64,000 nt of DNA from Bradyrhizobium manausense (GTDB taxonomy: Bacteria; Pseudomonadota; Alphaproteobacteria; Rhizobiales; Xanthobacteraceae). The notes below the pieces were generated by a model that saw nothing but the letters and a program-made list of their open reading frames with translations, did not search any database and was not told where the DNA came from. Shown here piece by piece: positions 17,346-27,377 of this stretch; positions within the stretch are counted from its first letter, which is position 1, and every line of letters begins with the position of its first letter. Location of the stretch: the NCBI RefSeq assembly GCF_018130615.1, contig NZ_JAFCKB010000002.1, forward strand, positions 248,001-312,000, in the 5' to 3' direction. The position numbers and the translations under genes were made by a program.

Positions 17346-17370
17346 GCGCCGGAACACCTCCTTCCGGCGC
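17346..17370 (+). promoter_or_regulatory. Intercistronic hairpin between tsf and pyrH
   Basis: GCGCCGGAA (17346-17354) pairs perfectly with TTCCGGCGC (17362-17370) right after the tsf stop. It lacks a T tract. It probably tunes expression of pyrH relative to rpsB-tsf. Confidence 0.45.
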
Positions 17371-17406
17371 GCCGCCGGAAGCGGCGCCCGGACAAGGAAA
17401 GTGCGC

Positions 17407-18123
17407 ATGACAGATCCGGTCTATCGTCGCGTCGTGATCAAGCTGTCCGGCGAATATCTCGCGGGACAGCAGGGTTTTGGCATTGACCAGCCGACCATGG
17501 ACCGGGTTGCGGACGACCTGATCGCCGCCCGTCAGCTCGGGACCGAGGTTGCTGTCGTGATCGGCGGCGGCAACATTTTCCGCGGCGTCGAGGTGTCCTC
17601 GCGCGGTGTGTCGCGCCCGACCGGCGACACCATGGGCATGCTTGCCACCATGATGAACTGCCTCGCGCTCGAAGCCACGATCGAGCGCAAGGGCGCGCCG
17701 GCGAGGGCTCTCTCGGCGTTCGTCATGCCGGAGGTTTCCGAGCTGTTCACTCGCGCTGCGGCGCACAAATACCTCGCCGAGGGCCGGATCGTGCTGCTCG
17801 GCGGCGGAACCGGCAATCCGTTCTTCACCACGGACACGACGGCGGTGCTGCGCGCTGCCGAGATCGGCGCCCAGGCGGTGCTGAAGGCGACCAATGTCGA
17901 CGGCGTCTACTCGGCCGATCCGAAGAAGGACCCGTCCGCCACCCGGTTCGAGCGGCTGACGCATTCGCAGGCGATTGAGGGCGGCTACAAGGTGATGGAT
18001 GCGACCGCCTTCGCACTTGCCCGCGAGACATCGCTGCCTATCATCGTATTTTCGATCGCGGAGCCCGGTTCGATCGGCGCGATTCTGCGCGGCGTCGGCC
18101 ACGGGACGATCGTCGCCGGCTGA
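17407..18123 (+). CDS. pyrH: UMP kinase
   Basis: A 238-residue amino-acid-kinase-fold enzyme that phosphorylates UMP to UDP, feeding pyrimidine nucleotide and UDP-sugar synthesis. The N-terminal KLSGEYLAG loop, the GGGNIFRG phosphate-binding loop and the [15 protein letters not shown] segment near the active site are intact. The start at ATG 17407 gives the standard N-terminus [16 protein letters not shown]. It lies 61 bp after tsf and 69 bp before frr in the conserved order. Confidence 0.97.
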   Translation: MTDPVYRRVVIKLSGEYLAGQQGFGIDQPTMDRVADDLIAARQLGTEVAVVIGGGNIFRGVEVSSRGVSRPTGDTMGMLATMMNCLALEATIERKGAPARALSAFVMPEVSELFTRAAAHKYLAEGRIVLLGGGTGNPFFTTDTTAVLRAAEIGAQAVLKATNVDGVYSADPKKDPSATRFERLTHSQAIEGGYKVMDATAFALARETSLPIIVFSIAEPGSIGAILRGVGHGTIVAG

Positions 18124-18192
18124 CGGCTCATCTGGCGCGCGCCCTCGGCGAAGGGCGCGACGAGGGCGCCGGGATATTGAAGGAGAAACGTG

Positions 18193-18756
18193 ATGGCCAC
18201 GGGTAATTTCGACCTCAACGAAGTGAAGCGCCGCATGCAGGGCGCGGTCGCCTCGCTCAAGCATGAGCTCGGCGGCTTGCGGACGGGGCGCGCGGCTGCG
18301 TCGATGCTGGATCCGGTCCAGGTCGAAGCCTATGGCAGCCACATGCCGCTCAACCAGCTCGCCACCGTCAGCGTGCCGGAGCCGCGTCTGATTTCGGTGC
18401 AGGTCTGGGACAAGTCGATGGTGAAGCCGGTCGAAAAGGCGATCGTCGATTCCAATCTCGGCCTGTCGCCGGCGACCGAGGGCCAGGTGCTGCGCCTGCG
18501 CATTCCCGAGCTCAACGAGGAGCGCCGCAAGGAGCTCGTCAAGGTCGCGCACAAATACGCCGAAGCCGCCAAGGTCGCCGCGCGCCATGTCCGGCGCGAC
18601 GGTCTCGATGTTCTGAAGAAGCTCGAGAAGAATCACGAGATGTCGGAAGACGATCAGAAGCGTCACGCCGACGAGGTGCAGAAGGTGACCGACGGCACCA
18701 TCGCCGAGATCGATCAGCTGCTTGCCACCAAGGAAAAAGAAATCCTCACCGTCTAA
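18193..18756 (+). CDS. frr: Ribosome recycling factor
   Basis: A 187-residue factor that splits post-termination ribosomes with EF-G. The family signature [20 protein letters not shown] and the C-terminal long helices with [10 protein letters not shown] are present. ATG 18193 is preferred over the GTG three bases upstream because AGGAG (18181-18185) then has seven-base spacing. It is the last of the translation genes in this unit, and uppS begins 12 bp later. Confidence 0.97.
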   Translation: MATGNFDLNEVKRRMQGAVASLKHELGGLRTGRAAASMLDPVQVEAYGSHMPLNQLATVSVPEPRLISVQVWDKSMVKPVEKAIVDSNLGLSPATEGQVLRLRIPELNEERRKELVKVAHKYAEAAKVAARHVRRDGLDVLKKLEKNHEMSEDDQKRHADEVQKVTDGTIAEIDQLLATKEKEILTV

Positions 18757-18768
18757 GGTCTCTTTTCC

Positions 18769-19527
18769 ATGTCCAACGCCACCGCGCCCGCTACCGAAGG
18801 ACCCGACCGGTCCGACGCGCCTGCGCATGTCGCCATCATCATGGATGGCAACGGGCGTTGGGCGGCCGCGCGCGGTCTGCCGCGGGCGGAGGGGCATCGC
18901 CGCGGCGTGGAGGCCTTGCGCCGCGTGGTGCGTGCCTCGCACGAGCTCGGTATCCGCTATCTCACCATCTTCTCGTTCTCGTCCGAGAACTGGTCGCGGC
19001 CCGCGAGCGAGATCGGCGATCTCTTCGGTCTGCTCCGGCGTTTCATCCGCAACGATCTCGCAAGCCTGCATCGCGACGGCGTCAAGGTGCGCATCATCGG
19101 CGAGCGCGACGGCCTCGAGGGCGACATCTGCGCGCTGCTGAACGAGGCCGAGGAACTGACGCGCGACAACACGCGTCTCACGCTCGTCGTCGCCTTCAAC
19201 TACGGCTCGCGGCAGGAAATCGCGAAAGCAGCGCAAAAGCTCGCGCGCGAAGTTGCGGACGGCAAGCGCGATCCCGCTTCGATCGATGCCGATACGCTCG
19301 GCGCCCATCTCGATGCGCCCGACATTCCCGACCCCGATCTCATCATCCGCACCAGCGGCGAGCAGCGCCTGTCCAATTTCCTGATGTGGCAGGCCGCCTA
19401 TAGCGAACTGGTGTTCGTGCCGATCCACTGGCCCGATTTCGACAAGGCGGCGCTGGAAGGGGCGGTCGCCGAATTCGCCAGGCGTGAGCGCCGTTTCGGC
19501 GGCCTGGTCGCGAAAACCGCCTCGTGA
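18769..19527 (+). CDS. uppS: Isoprenyl (undecaprenyl diphosphate) transferase
   Basis: A 252-residue cis-prenyltransferase that elongates farnesyl-PP to the C55 carrier lipid for peptidoglycan, LPS and capsule. The first motif [10 protein letters not shown] with its catalytic Asp, the FSSENW motif and the C-terminal [11 protein letters not shown] segment with FVPIHWPDF are intact. The last four bases overlap the GTG start of cdsA, so these lipid genes are translationally coupled. The N-terminal 20 residues before the first motif are poorly conserved, but no better start exists. Confidence 0.96.
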   Translation: MSNATAPATEGPDRSDAPAHVAIIMDGNGRWAAARGLPRAEGHRRGVEALRRVVRASHELGIRYLTIFSFSSENWSRPASEIGDLFGLLRRFIRNDLASLHRDGVKVRIIGERDGLEGDICALLNEAEELTRDNTRLTLVVAFNYGSRQEIAKAAQKLAREVADGKRDPASIDADTLGAHLDAPDIPDPDLIIRTSGEQRLSNFLMWQAAYSELVFVPIHWPDFDKAALEGAVAEFARRERRFGGLVAKTAS

Positions 19528-20366
19528 GCGAACCCGACGCCGAAGCAGCGGGCGCGAAGCCTGCCCCGAACAATCTCGTGATGCGAGTTCTCGCCGCGCT
19601 GGTGCTCGCGCCGCTCGCCATTGCGGTCGTTTACGCCGGCGGCTGGCTGTGGGCGCTTTGCGTCACCCTGGTGTCGATCGGGCTGTTCGCGGAATGGCTG
19701 ATGGTGGTGGGTGCAGGATCCGCCGCGCTGACCGGGGCAGGGACGGTCGTCATTGCCACTATGGGCTTGTGCGTAGCTGCCGGTGCGCTGAAGACCGCTG
19801 TCGTCACTGGCTTTGTCGGCGGTGCGCTCGTGACGCTGATCGCGCGCGGCAAGTTCGTCTGGGCTGCGACCGGCTTTGCCTATGCAGCGGCGGCGCTGCT
19901 GGCCTCGATCCTGGTGCGGAAGGATCTCGTCAACGGCTTCTCCGCGCTGATGTTCGTGCTGCTGGTGGTGTGGGCGACCGATATCGGCGGCTATTTCGCC
20001 GGCCGCAGCATCGGTGGACCGAAGCTGTGGCCGCGCGTCAGTCCCAAGAAGACTTGGGCCGGCGCGTTCGGTGGTTTTGCGGCGAGCCTTGCGGTTGCGA
20101 GCGGGTTTGCGGCGTTCGGCATCGGAAAAGCAGTTCCTCTGCTCCTCGTCAGCGCCATCCTGTCGGTGGTATCGCAGGCCGGCGATCTGTTCGAATCCGC
20201 GGTGAAAAGGCGCTTCGGCGTCAAGGATTCCAGTCACTTAATTCCCGGCCATGGCGGGCTTCTGGACCGCCTGGACGGCTTTGTCGCCGCCATCCTGGTG
20301 GCATGGATTATCGGCTTCCTCCGCCATGGTGTGCATAGCGCCGGAAGCGGTCTTATGGTTTGGTGA
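19524..20366 (+). CDS. cdsA: Phosphatidate cytidylyltransferase
   Basis: A 280-residue polytopic inner-membrane enzyme making CDP-diacylglycerol, precursor of all membrane phospholipids. At least seven hydrophobic segments are visible. The C-terminal family signature [20 protein letters not shown], with its Lys-Arg and Asp metal-binding region, is complete and is followed by GLLDRLDG. The GTG start at 19524 overlaps the uppS stop. dxr begins four bases after its stop, so the three genes form a tight unit. Confidence 0.96.
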   Translation: MSEPDAEAAGAKPAPNNLVMRVLAALVLAPLAIAVVYAGGWLWALCVTLVSIGLFAEWLMVVGAGSAALTGAGTVVIATMGLCVAAGALKTAVVTGFVGGALVTLIARGKFVWAATGFAYAAAALLASILVRKDLVNGFSALMFVLLVVWATDIGGYFAGRSIGGPKLWPRVSPKKTWAGAFGGFAASLAVASGFAAFGIGKAVPLLLVSAILSVVSQAGDLFESAVKRRFGVKDSSHLIPGHGGLLDRLDGFVAAILVAWIIGFLRHGVHSAGSGLMVW

Positions 20367-20370
20367 GGAT

Positions 20371-21594
20371 ATGAGCGCAGTCCCTTTGCGTAACAACAAG
20401 CCCGCTGTGGCCGACATCCGCAGCGTCACCGTCCTCGGTGCCACCGGCTCGATCGGCGACAGCACGATGGATCTGCTGCGCGCGTCGCCCGAGCGCTATC
20501 GCGTCGAAGCCTTGACGGCGAACAGCAATGTCGAAGCGCTGGCCAAGCTCGCGAAGGAATTCTCCGCGCGCTTTGTCGCGATCGCAGACAGCAGCAAGCT
20601 CGCCGAGCTCAAGGCCGCACTTGCGGGCACGAGCACCGAATGCGGCGCCGGCGAAAGCGCGGTGATCGAGGCGGGCGCGCGTCCGGCCGATTGGGTGATG
20701 GCCGCGGTGAGCGGCGCGGCCGGATTGAAGCCGGCTTTGGCTGCGGTCGATCGCGGGGCGCATGTCGCGCTCGCCAACAAGGAATGCCTGGTTTGCGCCG
20801 GCGATTTCTTCATGCAGCGCGCGGCGAAAGCGGGCGCCTGCATCTTGCCGGCCGATTCCGAGCACAACGCGTTGTTTCAGGCGCTGGCCTCGGGCAATCG
20901 CGACGAGCTGGTTCGCGTGATCATCACCGCCTCGGGCGGTCCGTTCCGCACCTGGAAGCCGGCCGATATCGAGCAGGCGACCCTCGAGCAGGCCCTGAAG
21001 CATCCGAACTGGAGCATGGGCCAGAAGATCACGATCGATTCCGCCTCGATGATGAACAAGGGGCTCGAGGTGATCGAGGCGTCTTATTTGTTCGCGTTGA
21101 AGCCGGATGAGATCGACGTCCTGGTGCATCCGCAATCGATCATCCACGGCATGGTCGAGTTTTCCGACCGTTCGGTGATGGCCCAGCTCGGCTCGCCGGA
21201 CATGCGCACGCCGATTGCCCATTGCCTCGGCTGGCCCGACCGGATCAAGGGGCCGGCTGCCAAGCTCGATCTGGCCAAGATCGGCCAGCTGACCTTCGAG
21301 GCACCGGATTTCGAGCGGTTCCCCGGGCTTCGCCTGGCCTTCGATTCGCTCCGGCACGGGAAGGGGGCAACGACCGTCTTCAACGCCGCCAACGAGGTCG
21401 CGGTCGCGGCATTCATTGCCGGCAAGATCCGGTTCGGCGCGATCGCCCGGCTGGTGGAGGCAACGCTTGAGGACTGGATCCGCGGTGGGAACCACGGCCC
21501 CATGACCTCAGCGGATGATGCAATATCCGTTGACCATGTTTCGCGAAATAAAGCTGCCGCCCTATTGCCTCAAATTGCCTTAAAGGCATCCTAG
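20371..21594 (+). CDS. dxr: 1-deoxy-D-xylulose-5-phosphate reductoisomerase
   Basis: A 407-residue NADPH-dependent enzyme, the committed step of the MEP isoprenoid pathway that supplies UppS. The nucleotide-binding GATGSIGDS loop starts near residue 24. NKECLVCAG and the metal-binding [10 protein letters not shown] (Asp, Glu) are present, as is the flexible active-site loop around [13 protein letters not shown] 20371 ([10 protein letters not shown]) is preferred; the frame also stays open upstream inside cdsA. The spacing of four bases to cdsA suggests cotranscription. Confidence 0.97.
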   Translation: MSAVPLRNNKPAVADIRSVTVLGATGSIGDSTMDLLRASPERYRVEALTANSNVEALAKLAKEFSARFVAIADSSKLAELKAALAGTSTECGAGESAVIEAGARPADWVMAAVSGAAGLKPALAAVDRGAHVALANKECLVCAGDFFMQRAAKAGACILPADSEHNALFQALASGNRDELVRVIITASGGPFRTWKPADIEQATLEQALKHPNWSMGQKITIDSASMMNKGLEVIEASYLFALKPDEIDVLVHPQSIIHGMVEFSDRSVMAQLGSPDMRTPIAHCLGWPDRIKGPAAKLDLAKIGQLTFEAPDFERFPGLRLAFDSLRHGKGATTVFNAANEVAVAAFIAGKIRFGAIARLVEATLEDWIRGGNHGPMTSADDAISVDHVSRNKAAALLPQIALKAS

Positions 21595-21638
21595 ATGGTT
21601 CGGGGCCAGGGCCTTGCGGCGCTGGATGAGGGAATTCG

Positions 21639-22790
21639 ATGATCGACTTTTTTACCCATAGTTTCAATACGTTGAGCCATGGGCTCCTCGGTTACGCGGT
21701 TCCTTTCCTGTTCGTCCTGACCATCGTCGTGTTCTTCCACGAGCTCGGCCATTTCCTGGTCGCGCGCTGGGCCGGCGTGCGCGTGTTGACCTTTTCGCTC
21801 GGCTTCGGGCCTGAGCTCGTTGGTTTCAACGATCGTCATGGCACCCGCTGGAAGATCTCGGCGATCCCGCTCGGCGGCTACGTCAAGTTCTTCGGCGACG
21901 AGAGCGAGGCTTCGACGCCCTCGGCTGAGGCGCTCGCGGCCATGACGGCCGAGGAGCGCGCCGGCAGCTTCCATCACAAGAAGGTCGGTCCCCGCGCCGC
22001 CATCGTCGCGGCTGGCCCGATCGCCAATTTCATCCTCGGCGCGCTGATTTTCGCGGGCATGGCCCTGTATTACGGCAAACCCAGCACGATCGCGCGCGTG
22101 GACGGCGTCGTCGCCGACGGCGCCGCGGCCACCGCCGGCTTCAAGATCGGCGACGTCGTGGTCGAGATCGACGGCAAGCCGATCGAGAGCTTTGCCGATA
22201 TGCAGCGGATCGTCGCGACGAGTGCCGGTTCGGCGCTGGTATTCCAGGTGAAGCGGGATGGTGCTGTGGTGTCGCTGACGGCGACGCCAGCGCTGCTCGA
22301 GCGCAAGGATCCGTTCGGCAACAGCCATCGGGTCGGCGTGCTCGGCGTCGAGCACAAGTCGCAGGCCGGTGAGGCCTCGACCGCGCCGGTCGGGGTCGGC
22401 GAGGCGCTCAAGATCGGGGGCGAGCAGGTCTGGTTCATCATCACCAGCACCTTCAAGTTCCTGGGCTCGCTGTTCATCGGGCAGGGCAATCCGAACGAGG
22501 TCAGTGGCGTCCTAGGCATCGCCAAGATGTCGGGGCAGGCGGCCAGCGCCGGGTTCCAGTTCGTGATCAACCTGTGTGCCGTGCTGTCGGTCTCGATTGG
22601 CCTCCTGAACCTGTTTCCGATCCCGCTGCTCGATGGCGGTCACCTTCTGTTCTATACGGCCGAAGTGGTCCGTGGCCGTCCGCTCTCGGAGCGGACCCAG
22701 GAAATGGGGTTCCGAATCGGGCTCGGTCTGGTGCTGATGCTGATGGTGTTTGCAACCTACAACGACATCCTTCGGATGGCGGCGTCTTGA
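21639..22790 (+). CDS. rseP: Site-2 zinc metalloprotease RseP
   Basis: A 383-residue intramembrane protease. The zinc motif H34-E-L-G-H38 lies in the first membrane segment, and the second metal-site motif NLFPIPLLDGGH is near residue 330. One PDZ domain is visible in the periplasmic loop (DGAAATAGFKIGDVVVEIDG), where E. coli RseP has two. It cleaves anti-sigma factors and clears signal peptides. Its place directly before bamA and the lipid A genes is conserved across proteobacteria and links it to envelope stress control. Confidence 0.96.
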   Translation: MIDFFTHSFNTLSHGLLGYAVPFLFVLTIVVFFHELGHFLVARWAGVRVLTFSLGFGPELVGFNDRHGTRWKISAIPLGGYVKFFGDESEASTPSAEALAAMTAEERAGSFHHKKVGPRAAIVAAGPIANFILGALIFAGMALYYGKPSTIARVDGVVADGAAATAGFKIGDVVVEIDGKPIESFADMQRIVATSAGSALVFQVKRDGAVVSLTATPALLERKDPFGNSHRVGVLGVEHKSQAGEASTAPVGVGEALKIGGEQVWFIITSTFKFLGSLFIGQGNPNEVSGVLGIAKMSGQAASAGFQFVINLCAVLSVSIGLLNLFPIPLLDGGHLLFYTAEVVRGRPLSERTQEMGFRIGLGLVLMLMVFATYNDILRMAAS

Positions 22791-22805
22791 TAGGGGCTTT
22801 TTTGT

Positions 22806-22827
22806 GACGTTGCTCTTGGGCAACGTC
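22806..22827 (+). promoter_or_regulatory. Hairpin between rseP and bamA
   Basis: GACGTTGC (22806-22813) pairs with GCAACGTC (22820-22827) around a six-base loop, just after a T7 run at 22797-22803. The T run precedes rather than follows the stem on this strand, so termination is doubtful. It may stabilise the downstream bamA mRNA. Confidence 0.35.
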
Positions 22828-22963
22828 TTGGACTGAAATTGAAATTGCGGCGCGCTCGGCCGTTTGCGGCGTCGGGGAAATTGGCTACAAGCGGCTTGAA
22901 CTTGGGGAATCTCCCAGACCGGCTTCGGGGTTGGTCTGGTACGTTGATAAGGGCGCGTTGCGC

Positions 22964-25498
22964 ATGAAGTTTGGACTGCGACTCCGGGGGGGCTTGCTCG
23001 CAACCCTGATCATGTTCGGCGCGCCGGTGGTTGCCCCGGTTGGGGCTGTTTTTGTGTCTTCGTCTGCGCTCGCTCAGACCGTGCAGTCGATTTCCGTCGA
23101 AGGGAATCGCCGCGTCGAGGTGGAGACGATCCGCTCCTATTTCAAGCCCGGCCCGGGTGGGCGCCTCGATCAGGGCGCCATCGATGACGGCCTCAAGGCG
23201 TTGATCGAGACCGGCCTGTTCCAGGACGTGAAGATCAACCGCGGCGCTGGCGGCCAGCTCGTCGTTTCCGTGGTGGAAAACCCGGTGATCGGGCGCATTG
23301 CGTTCGAGGGCAACAAGAAGATCAAGGACGAGCAGCTCACCGCCGAAGTCCAGTCCAAGGCCCGCGGCACCTTCTCCCGCGCCATGGTGCAGTCGGATAC
23401 GCTGCGAATCGCCGAAATCTATCGCCGCTCCGGCCGCTATGACGTGAGCGTCGTGCCTGAAATCATCGAGCAGCCGAACAACCGGGTCGATCTGATCTTC
23501 ACGGTCAACGAAGGCGCCAAGACGGGCGTCAAGTCGATCGACTTCATCGGCAACAATGCGTTCTCGTCCTATCGCCTGCGCGATGTCATCAAGACGCGCG
23601 AAACGAATCTGCTGAGCTTCCTCGGCAGCGGCGACGTTTACGACCCCGACCGCGTCGAGGCCGACCGCGACCTGATTCGGCGCTTCTACCTGAAGAACGG
23701 CTTCGCTGACGTCCAGGTCGTGGCCGCGCTCACCGAATACGATCCGGAGAAGAAGGGCTTCAATGTCACCTTCAAGATCGAGGAAGGCCAACAGTACCGC
23801 GTCGGCACCGTCGATTTCCGCACCAGCATCCCGAACTTCGACCCTAGCTCGCTGCGCTCGTTTTCGCGCGTCAATGTCGGATCGCTCTACAACGTCGAGT
23901 CGGTCGAGAAGTCGGTCGAGGATATGCAGATCGAGGCCTCGCGGCGCGGCTACGCCTTCGCGGTGGTGCGTCCGGGCGGCGATCGCAATTTCGATGCGCA
24001 CACCGTCTCCGTCGTGTTCAACATCGACGAAGGTCCGCGCACTTATATCGAGCGCATCAACATCCGCGGCAACACCCGTACCCGTGACTATGTGATCCGT
24101 CGCGAGTTCGACATCTCCGAGGGCGATGCCTATAACCGTGCGCTGGTCGATCGCGCCGAGCGCCGCCTGAAGAACCTCGACTACTTCAAGAGCGTGAAGA
24201 TCACGACGGAGCCGGGCTCCTCCAGCGACCGCGTGGTTCTGCTCGTCGATCTCGAAGAGAAATCGACCGGCGACTTCTCCATCTCCGGCGGTTACTCCAC
24301 GACCGACGGTGCGCTGGCCGAAGTGTCGGTTTCCGAGCGCAACCTGCTCGGCCGCGGCCTGTTCGCCAAGGCGTCGGTCACCTATGGCCAGTACGCCCGC
24401 GGCTATTCGCTGTCGTTCGTCGAGCCGTATCTGCTCGATTACCGCGTTGCGCTGGGCCTCGACCTCTATCAGCGCCAGCAGCTGTCCAACAGCTACATCT
24501 CCTACGGCACCAAGACGCTGGGCTTCTCGCCGCGCCTCGGCTTCTCCTTGCGCGAAGATCTTTCGCTCCAGCTGCGTTACTCGATCTACCAGCAGGAAAT
24601 CACGCTGCCGTCCAACCTGGCGAACTGTAACAACGTCATCGGTTCGTCGACGTTCAATCCGAGCCCGGCTTTTGCCGCCGCCAACGGCATCGATCTGACC
24701 TCGACCAACGGCCTCGGCTGCTACTTCGACGGCGAAGCCTCGCTGCCGGTGCGCAGGGAGCTCGCGAACGGCAAGACGCTGACCTCGGCGCTCGGCTACA
24801 CGCTGACCTACAACACGCTCGACAACAACAAGAACCCGACCGACGGCCTGCTCATCGACTTCAGGCAGGACTTCGCCGGCGTTGGCGGCGACGTCTCCTA
24901 TCTGAAGACTGCTGCCGATGCGAAGTACTACCAGTCGCTGGTGTCGGACCTCGTGGGCCTCGTCCATCTCCAGGGCGGTATCCTGAACAAGGTCGGCAAG
25001 GACGATCTGCGCATGCTGGATCATTTCCAGATGGGCCCGAACCTCGTCCGCGGCTTTGCGCCGAACGGCATCGGCCCGCGCGATCTGAATCCCTTCGGTA
25101 CGCAGGACGCGCTTGGCGGCACCAAGTACTGGGGCGCCTCGCTCGAATTGCAGATGCCGTTCTGGTTCCTGCCGAAGGAAGTGGGTCTGAAGGGCGCTGT
25201 CTACGCCGACGCCGGCGGTCTCTTCGACTATCAGGGCCCGACGACGTGGTCGCTGACCAACGAAATGACCACGACCAAGAACTCGAACTGTACGCCATCG
25301 ACCATCAGCCCGGCCACGGCTGGAACTTGTACCGGCCTAGTGTATGACAACGGCAATGTGGTCCGTTCGTCGGTCGGTGTCGGTTTGATCTGGGCCTCGC
25401 CGTTCGGTCCGCTGCGCTTCGACTACGCAGTGCCGCTCACCAAGGGCAAGTATGACCGCGTGCAGGAATTCCGGTTCGGCGGCGGTACCTCGTTCTAA
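22964..25498 (+). CDS. bamA: Outer-membrane protein assembly factor BamA
   Basis: An 844-residue Omp85 protein that inserts beta-barrels into the outer membrane. The signal peptide ends near residue 37 (SSALA-Q) if ATG 22964 is the start; an in-frame start at 22931 would give an awkward N-region. Five POTRA repeats occupy about 38-430. A 16-strand barrel follows with the VRGF lid-loop motif (NLVRGFAPNG) and a C-terminal aromatic end GGGTSF. The extracellular loop region around residues 545-585 contains two Cys. It would assemble the Omp protein encoded at 3820. Confidence 0.97.
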   Translation: MKFGLRLRGGLLATLIMFGAPVVAPVGAVFVSSSALAQTVQSISVEGNRRVEVETIRSYFKPGPGGRLDQGAIDDGLKALIETGLFQDVKINRGAGGQLVVSVVENPVIGRIAFEGNKKIKDEQLTAEVQSKARGTFSRAMVQSDTLRIAEIYRRSGRYDVSVVPEIIEQPNNRVDLIFTVNEGAKTGVKSIDFIGNNAFSSYRLRDVIKTRETNLLSFLGSGDVYDPDRVEADRDLIRRFYLKNGFADVQVVAALTEYDPEKKGFNVTFKIEEGQQYRVGTVDFRTSIPNFDPSSLRSFSRVNVGSLYNVESVEKSVEDMQIEASRRGYAFAVVRPGGDRNFDAHTVSVVFNIDEGPRTYIERINIRGNTRTRDYVIRREFDISEGDAYNRALVDRAERRLKNLDYFKSVKITTEPGSSSDRVVLLVDLEEKSTGDFSISGGYSTTDGALAEVSVSERNLLGRGLFAKASVTYGQYARGYSLSFVEPYLLDYRVALGLDLYQRQQLSNSYISYGTKTLGFSPRLGFSLREDLSLQLRYSIYQQEITLPSNLANCNNVIGSSTFNPSPAFAAANGIDLTSTNGLGCYFDGEASLPVRRELANGKTLTSALGYTLTYNTLDNNKNPTDGLLIDFRQDFAGVGGDVSYLKTAADAKYYQSLVSDLVGLVHLQGGILNKVGKDDLRMLDHFQMGPNLVRGFAPNGIGPRDLNPFGTQDALGGTKYWGASLELQMPFWFLPKEVGLKGAVYADAGGLFDYQGPTTWSLTNEMTTTKNSNCTPSTISPATAGTCTGLVYDNGNVVRSSVGVGLIWASPFGPLRFDYAVPLTKGKYDRVQEFRFGGGTSF

Positions 25499-25646
25499 TT
25501 CGATCAGCAGGGCATGATTCGGCCACCTGGGAATTCCTTGGGGAGTTCCCGGGGGCCGGCCGCCAAAAAGATCGTGCTCAACTCATGAGATAAGGCATGA
25601 TGCGGCCTGACCGCTTCATGCCGAAGCCGGACCGCGGCGGGGTGGA

Positions 25647-26714
25647 ATGGCGCAGCCGACCTTCTTCAAAAAGCCGCCGGCCTCAACGCTGGCCGACATC
25701 GCCGCGCAGACCAAGGCGCTATTGGTCGACCCCACTAGGGGCGGTCATGTCATCACGGGCCTTGCTTCGCTCGACGAAGCCGGCCCGATGCATTTGGCAT
25801 TTTTCGACAACCTCAAATATGCCGATGAGCTCAAGGCGACCAAGGCCGGCGCCTGCCTGGTCAGCCCGCGCTTCGAGGCCCAGGTGCCCCCGCATGTGGC
25901 GGTGCTGCGGGCGGCGCAGCCGTTCCGTGCCTTCGTTGGGATCGCCCGGGAATGGCATGGCGATGCGCTGCGCCCACAGTCCTGGTTCGGCAATGACGGC
26001 ATCGCGCCATCGGCCATCATCGATCCCTCGGCGCGGCTGGAGGACGACGTCATCGTCGAGCCGCTGACCGTCATCGGCCCGGATGTCGAGATCGGCAGCG
26101 GCACCGTGATCGGCGCTGGTGTGGTCCTTGGTCCAGGCGTCAAGATCGGCCGGGACTGCAATGTCGGCGCCCGCACCGCCATCCAGTGCGCGCTGATCGG
26201 CAACAACGTGCTGATCCATCCCGGCTGCTCGATCGGCCAGGACGGCTACGGCTTCATCTTCTTCGGCCCCGAGGGCCATCTGAAAGTGCCGCAGACCGGC
26301 CGCGTGCTGATCCAGAACAATGTGGAAGTGGGCGCTGGTACCACCATCGATCGCGGCTCCTTGCGCGACACCGTGATCGGGGAGGGCACCAAAATCGACA
26401 ATCAGGTTCAGATCGGCCACAATGTGACCATCGGCCGGAACTGCCTGCTGGCGGCCCAGATCGGGCTCGCGGGCAGCCTGACCATCGGCGATAACGTGGC
26501 GCTGGGAGCAAAGGTCGGCATCAACAATCACCTCAAGATCGGTGACGGGGCCCAGGTCACCGCGATGAGCGGCGTCAAGGACGACATCCCGCCGAACGGA
26601 CGCTGGGGCGGTTTTTTTGCCAAGCCGACCAAACAATGGTTCAAGGAAATTATCGCGGTGGAGCGCCTGGTACGCGACAGCAAGGCCGATCCGAAGGACG
26701 AGGGACGGGAATGA
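25647..26714 (+). CDS. lpxD: UDP-3-O-acylglucosamine N-acyltransferase
   Basis: A 355-residue left-handed beta-helix acyltransferase, the third lipid A step. The N-terminal uridine-binding domain (about 1-100) is followed by hexapeptide repeats of the [IV]G-x4 type from about residue 120. The catalytic-histidine region [11 protein letters not shown] is intact. The C-terminal helix ([18 protein letters not shown]) matches the family. ATG 25647 starts [10 protein letters not shown]. Its stop overlaps the ATG of fabZ by four bases, showing translational coupling. Confidence 0.96.
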   Translation: MAQPTFFKKPPASTLADIAAQTKALLVDPTRGGHVITGLASLDEAGPMHLAFFDNLKYADELKATKAGACLVSPRFEAQVPPHVAVLRAAQPFRAFVGIAREWHGDALRPQSWFGNDGIAPSAIIDPSARLEDDVIVEPLTVIGPDVEIGSGTVIGAGVVLGPGVKIGRDCNVGARTAIQCALIGNNVLIHPGCSIGQDGYGFIFFGPEGHLKVPQTGRVLIQNNVEVGAGTTIDRGSLRDTVIGEGTKIDNQVQIGHNVTIGRNCLLAAQIGLAGSLTIGDNVALGAKVGINNHLKIGDGAQVTAMSGVKDDIPPNGRWGGFFAKPTKQWFKEIIAVERLVRDSKADPKDEGRE

Positions 26715-27172
26715 CGGCGGAATCACCTGTAAAATTCGAGCTGGTGGATATCAATGCGATCCTCCAGACGCTGCCGCACCGTTTTCCGATGCTGCTGATC
26801 GACCGGGTGATCAACATCCGGGCCGATTACAGCGGCATTGGCATCAAGAACGTCACGTTCAACGAGCCGGCCTTCCAGGGGCATTTCCCCGAACGTCCGG
26901 TCTATCCGGGCGTCATGATGATCGAGGCGATGGCGCAGACCGCCGGCGTGATCGGCATCAAGTCGGTCGAGGGCACCGAGAAGCCGCGGGCGGTGTATTT
27001 CCTCACCATCGACAAATGCAAGTTTCGCAAACCCGTGCTGCCCGGTGACACCATCGAGTATCACATGCGCTCGCTCGGCCGCCGCAAGACGATGTGGTGG
27101 TTTCACGGTGACGCCAAGGTCAACGGTCAGGTCGTCGCCGAAGCCGACGTCGGCGCGATGCTGACGGATTGA
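26711..27172 (+). CDS. fabZ: (3R)-hydroxymyristoyl-ACP dehydratase
   Basis: A 153-residue hotdog-fold dehydratase that removes water from 3-hydroxyacyl-ACP in fatty acid elongation. It competes with lipid A synthesis for 3-hydroxyacyl-ACP, and is therefore commonly encoded in lpx clusters. The catalytic His lies in [19 protein letters not shown], with the acidic residue 14 positions later. ATG 26711 overlaps the lpxD stop; the open frame upstream is inside lpx[12 protein letters not shown] is the usual N-terminal signature. Confidence 0.97.
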   Translation: MTAESPVKFELVDINAILQTLPHRFPMLLIDRVINIRADYSGIGIKNVTFNEPAFQGHFPERPVYPGVMMIEAMAQTAGVIGIKSVEGTEKPRAVYFLTIDKCKFRKPVLPGDTIEYHMRSLGRRKTMWWFHGDAKVNGQVVAEADVGAMLTD

Positions 27173-27343
27173 GGCCGCTTCTCGCGCGCCCAAGTTCAAG
27201 TGTTGGATGAGGTCGTTGATGCAGCGGCACGGCTGCTTCAGCCGGCATCTGAAACATGCCGAGATCATACGTCACTGGACAGATCGGGCGCAGTCGCGCT
27301 AACCAGCGGAAAGCCGAGCAAGTTCAACACATAGTCAGACCTT

Positions 27344-27377
27344 CTTGATAAGTAAGATCGCTTGATGAGTAAGATCG
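27344..27377 (+). repeat. 17-bp tandem duplication at the lpxA start
   Basis: cttgataagtaagatcg (27344-27360) is followed directly by cttgatgagtaagatcg (27361-27377), a tandem repeat with one A-to-G difference. The second copy contains the lpxA ATG (27365). The first copy has ATA at the matching position, so only one copy can start translation. Confidence 0.85.

Noticed and set aside
17176-19428. 750-codon minus-strand frame across tsf-uppS
   Set aside because: Antisense to five conserved genes, with composition rich in His, Arg and Asp as expected from reversed GC-rich codons.
22757-25024. 755-codon minus-strand frame over bamA
   Set aside because: Shadow of bamA in the antisense frame; no plausible ribosome binding site or fold.
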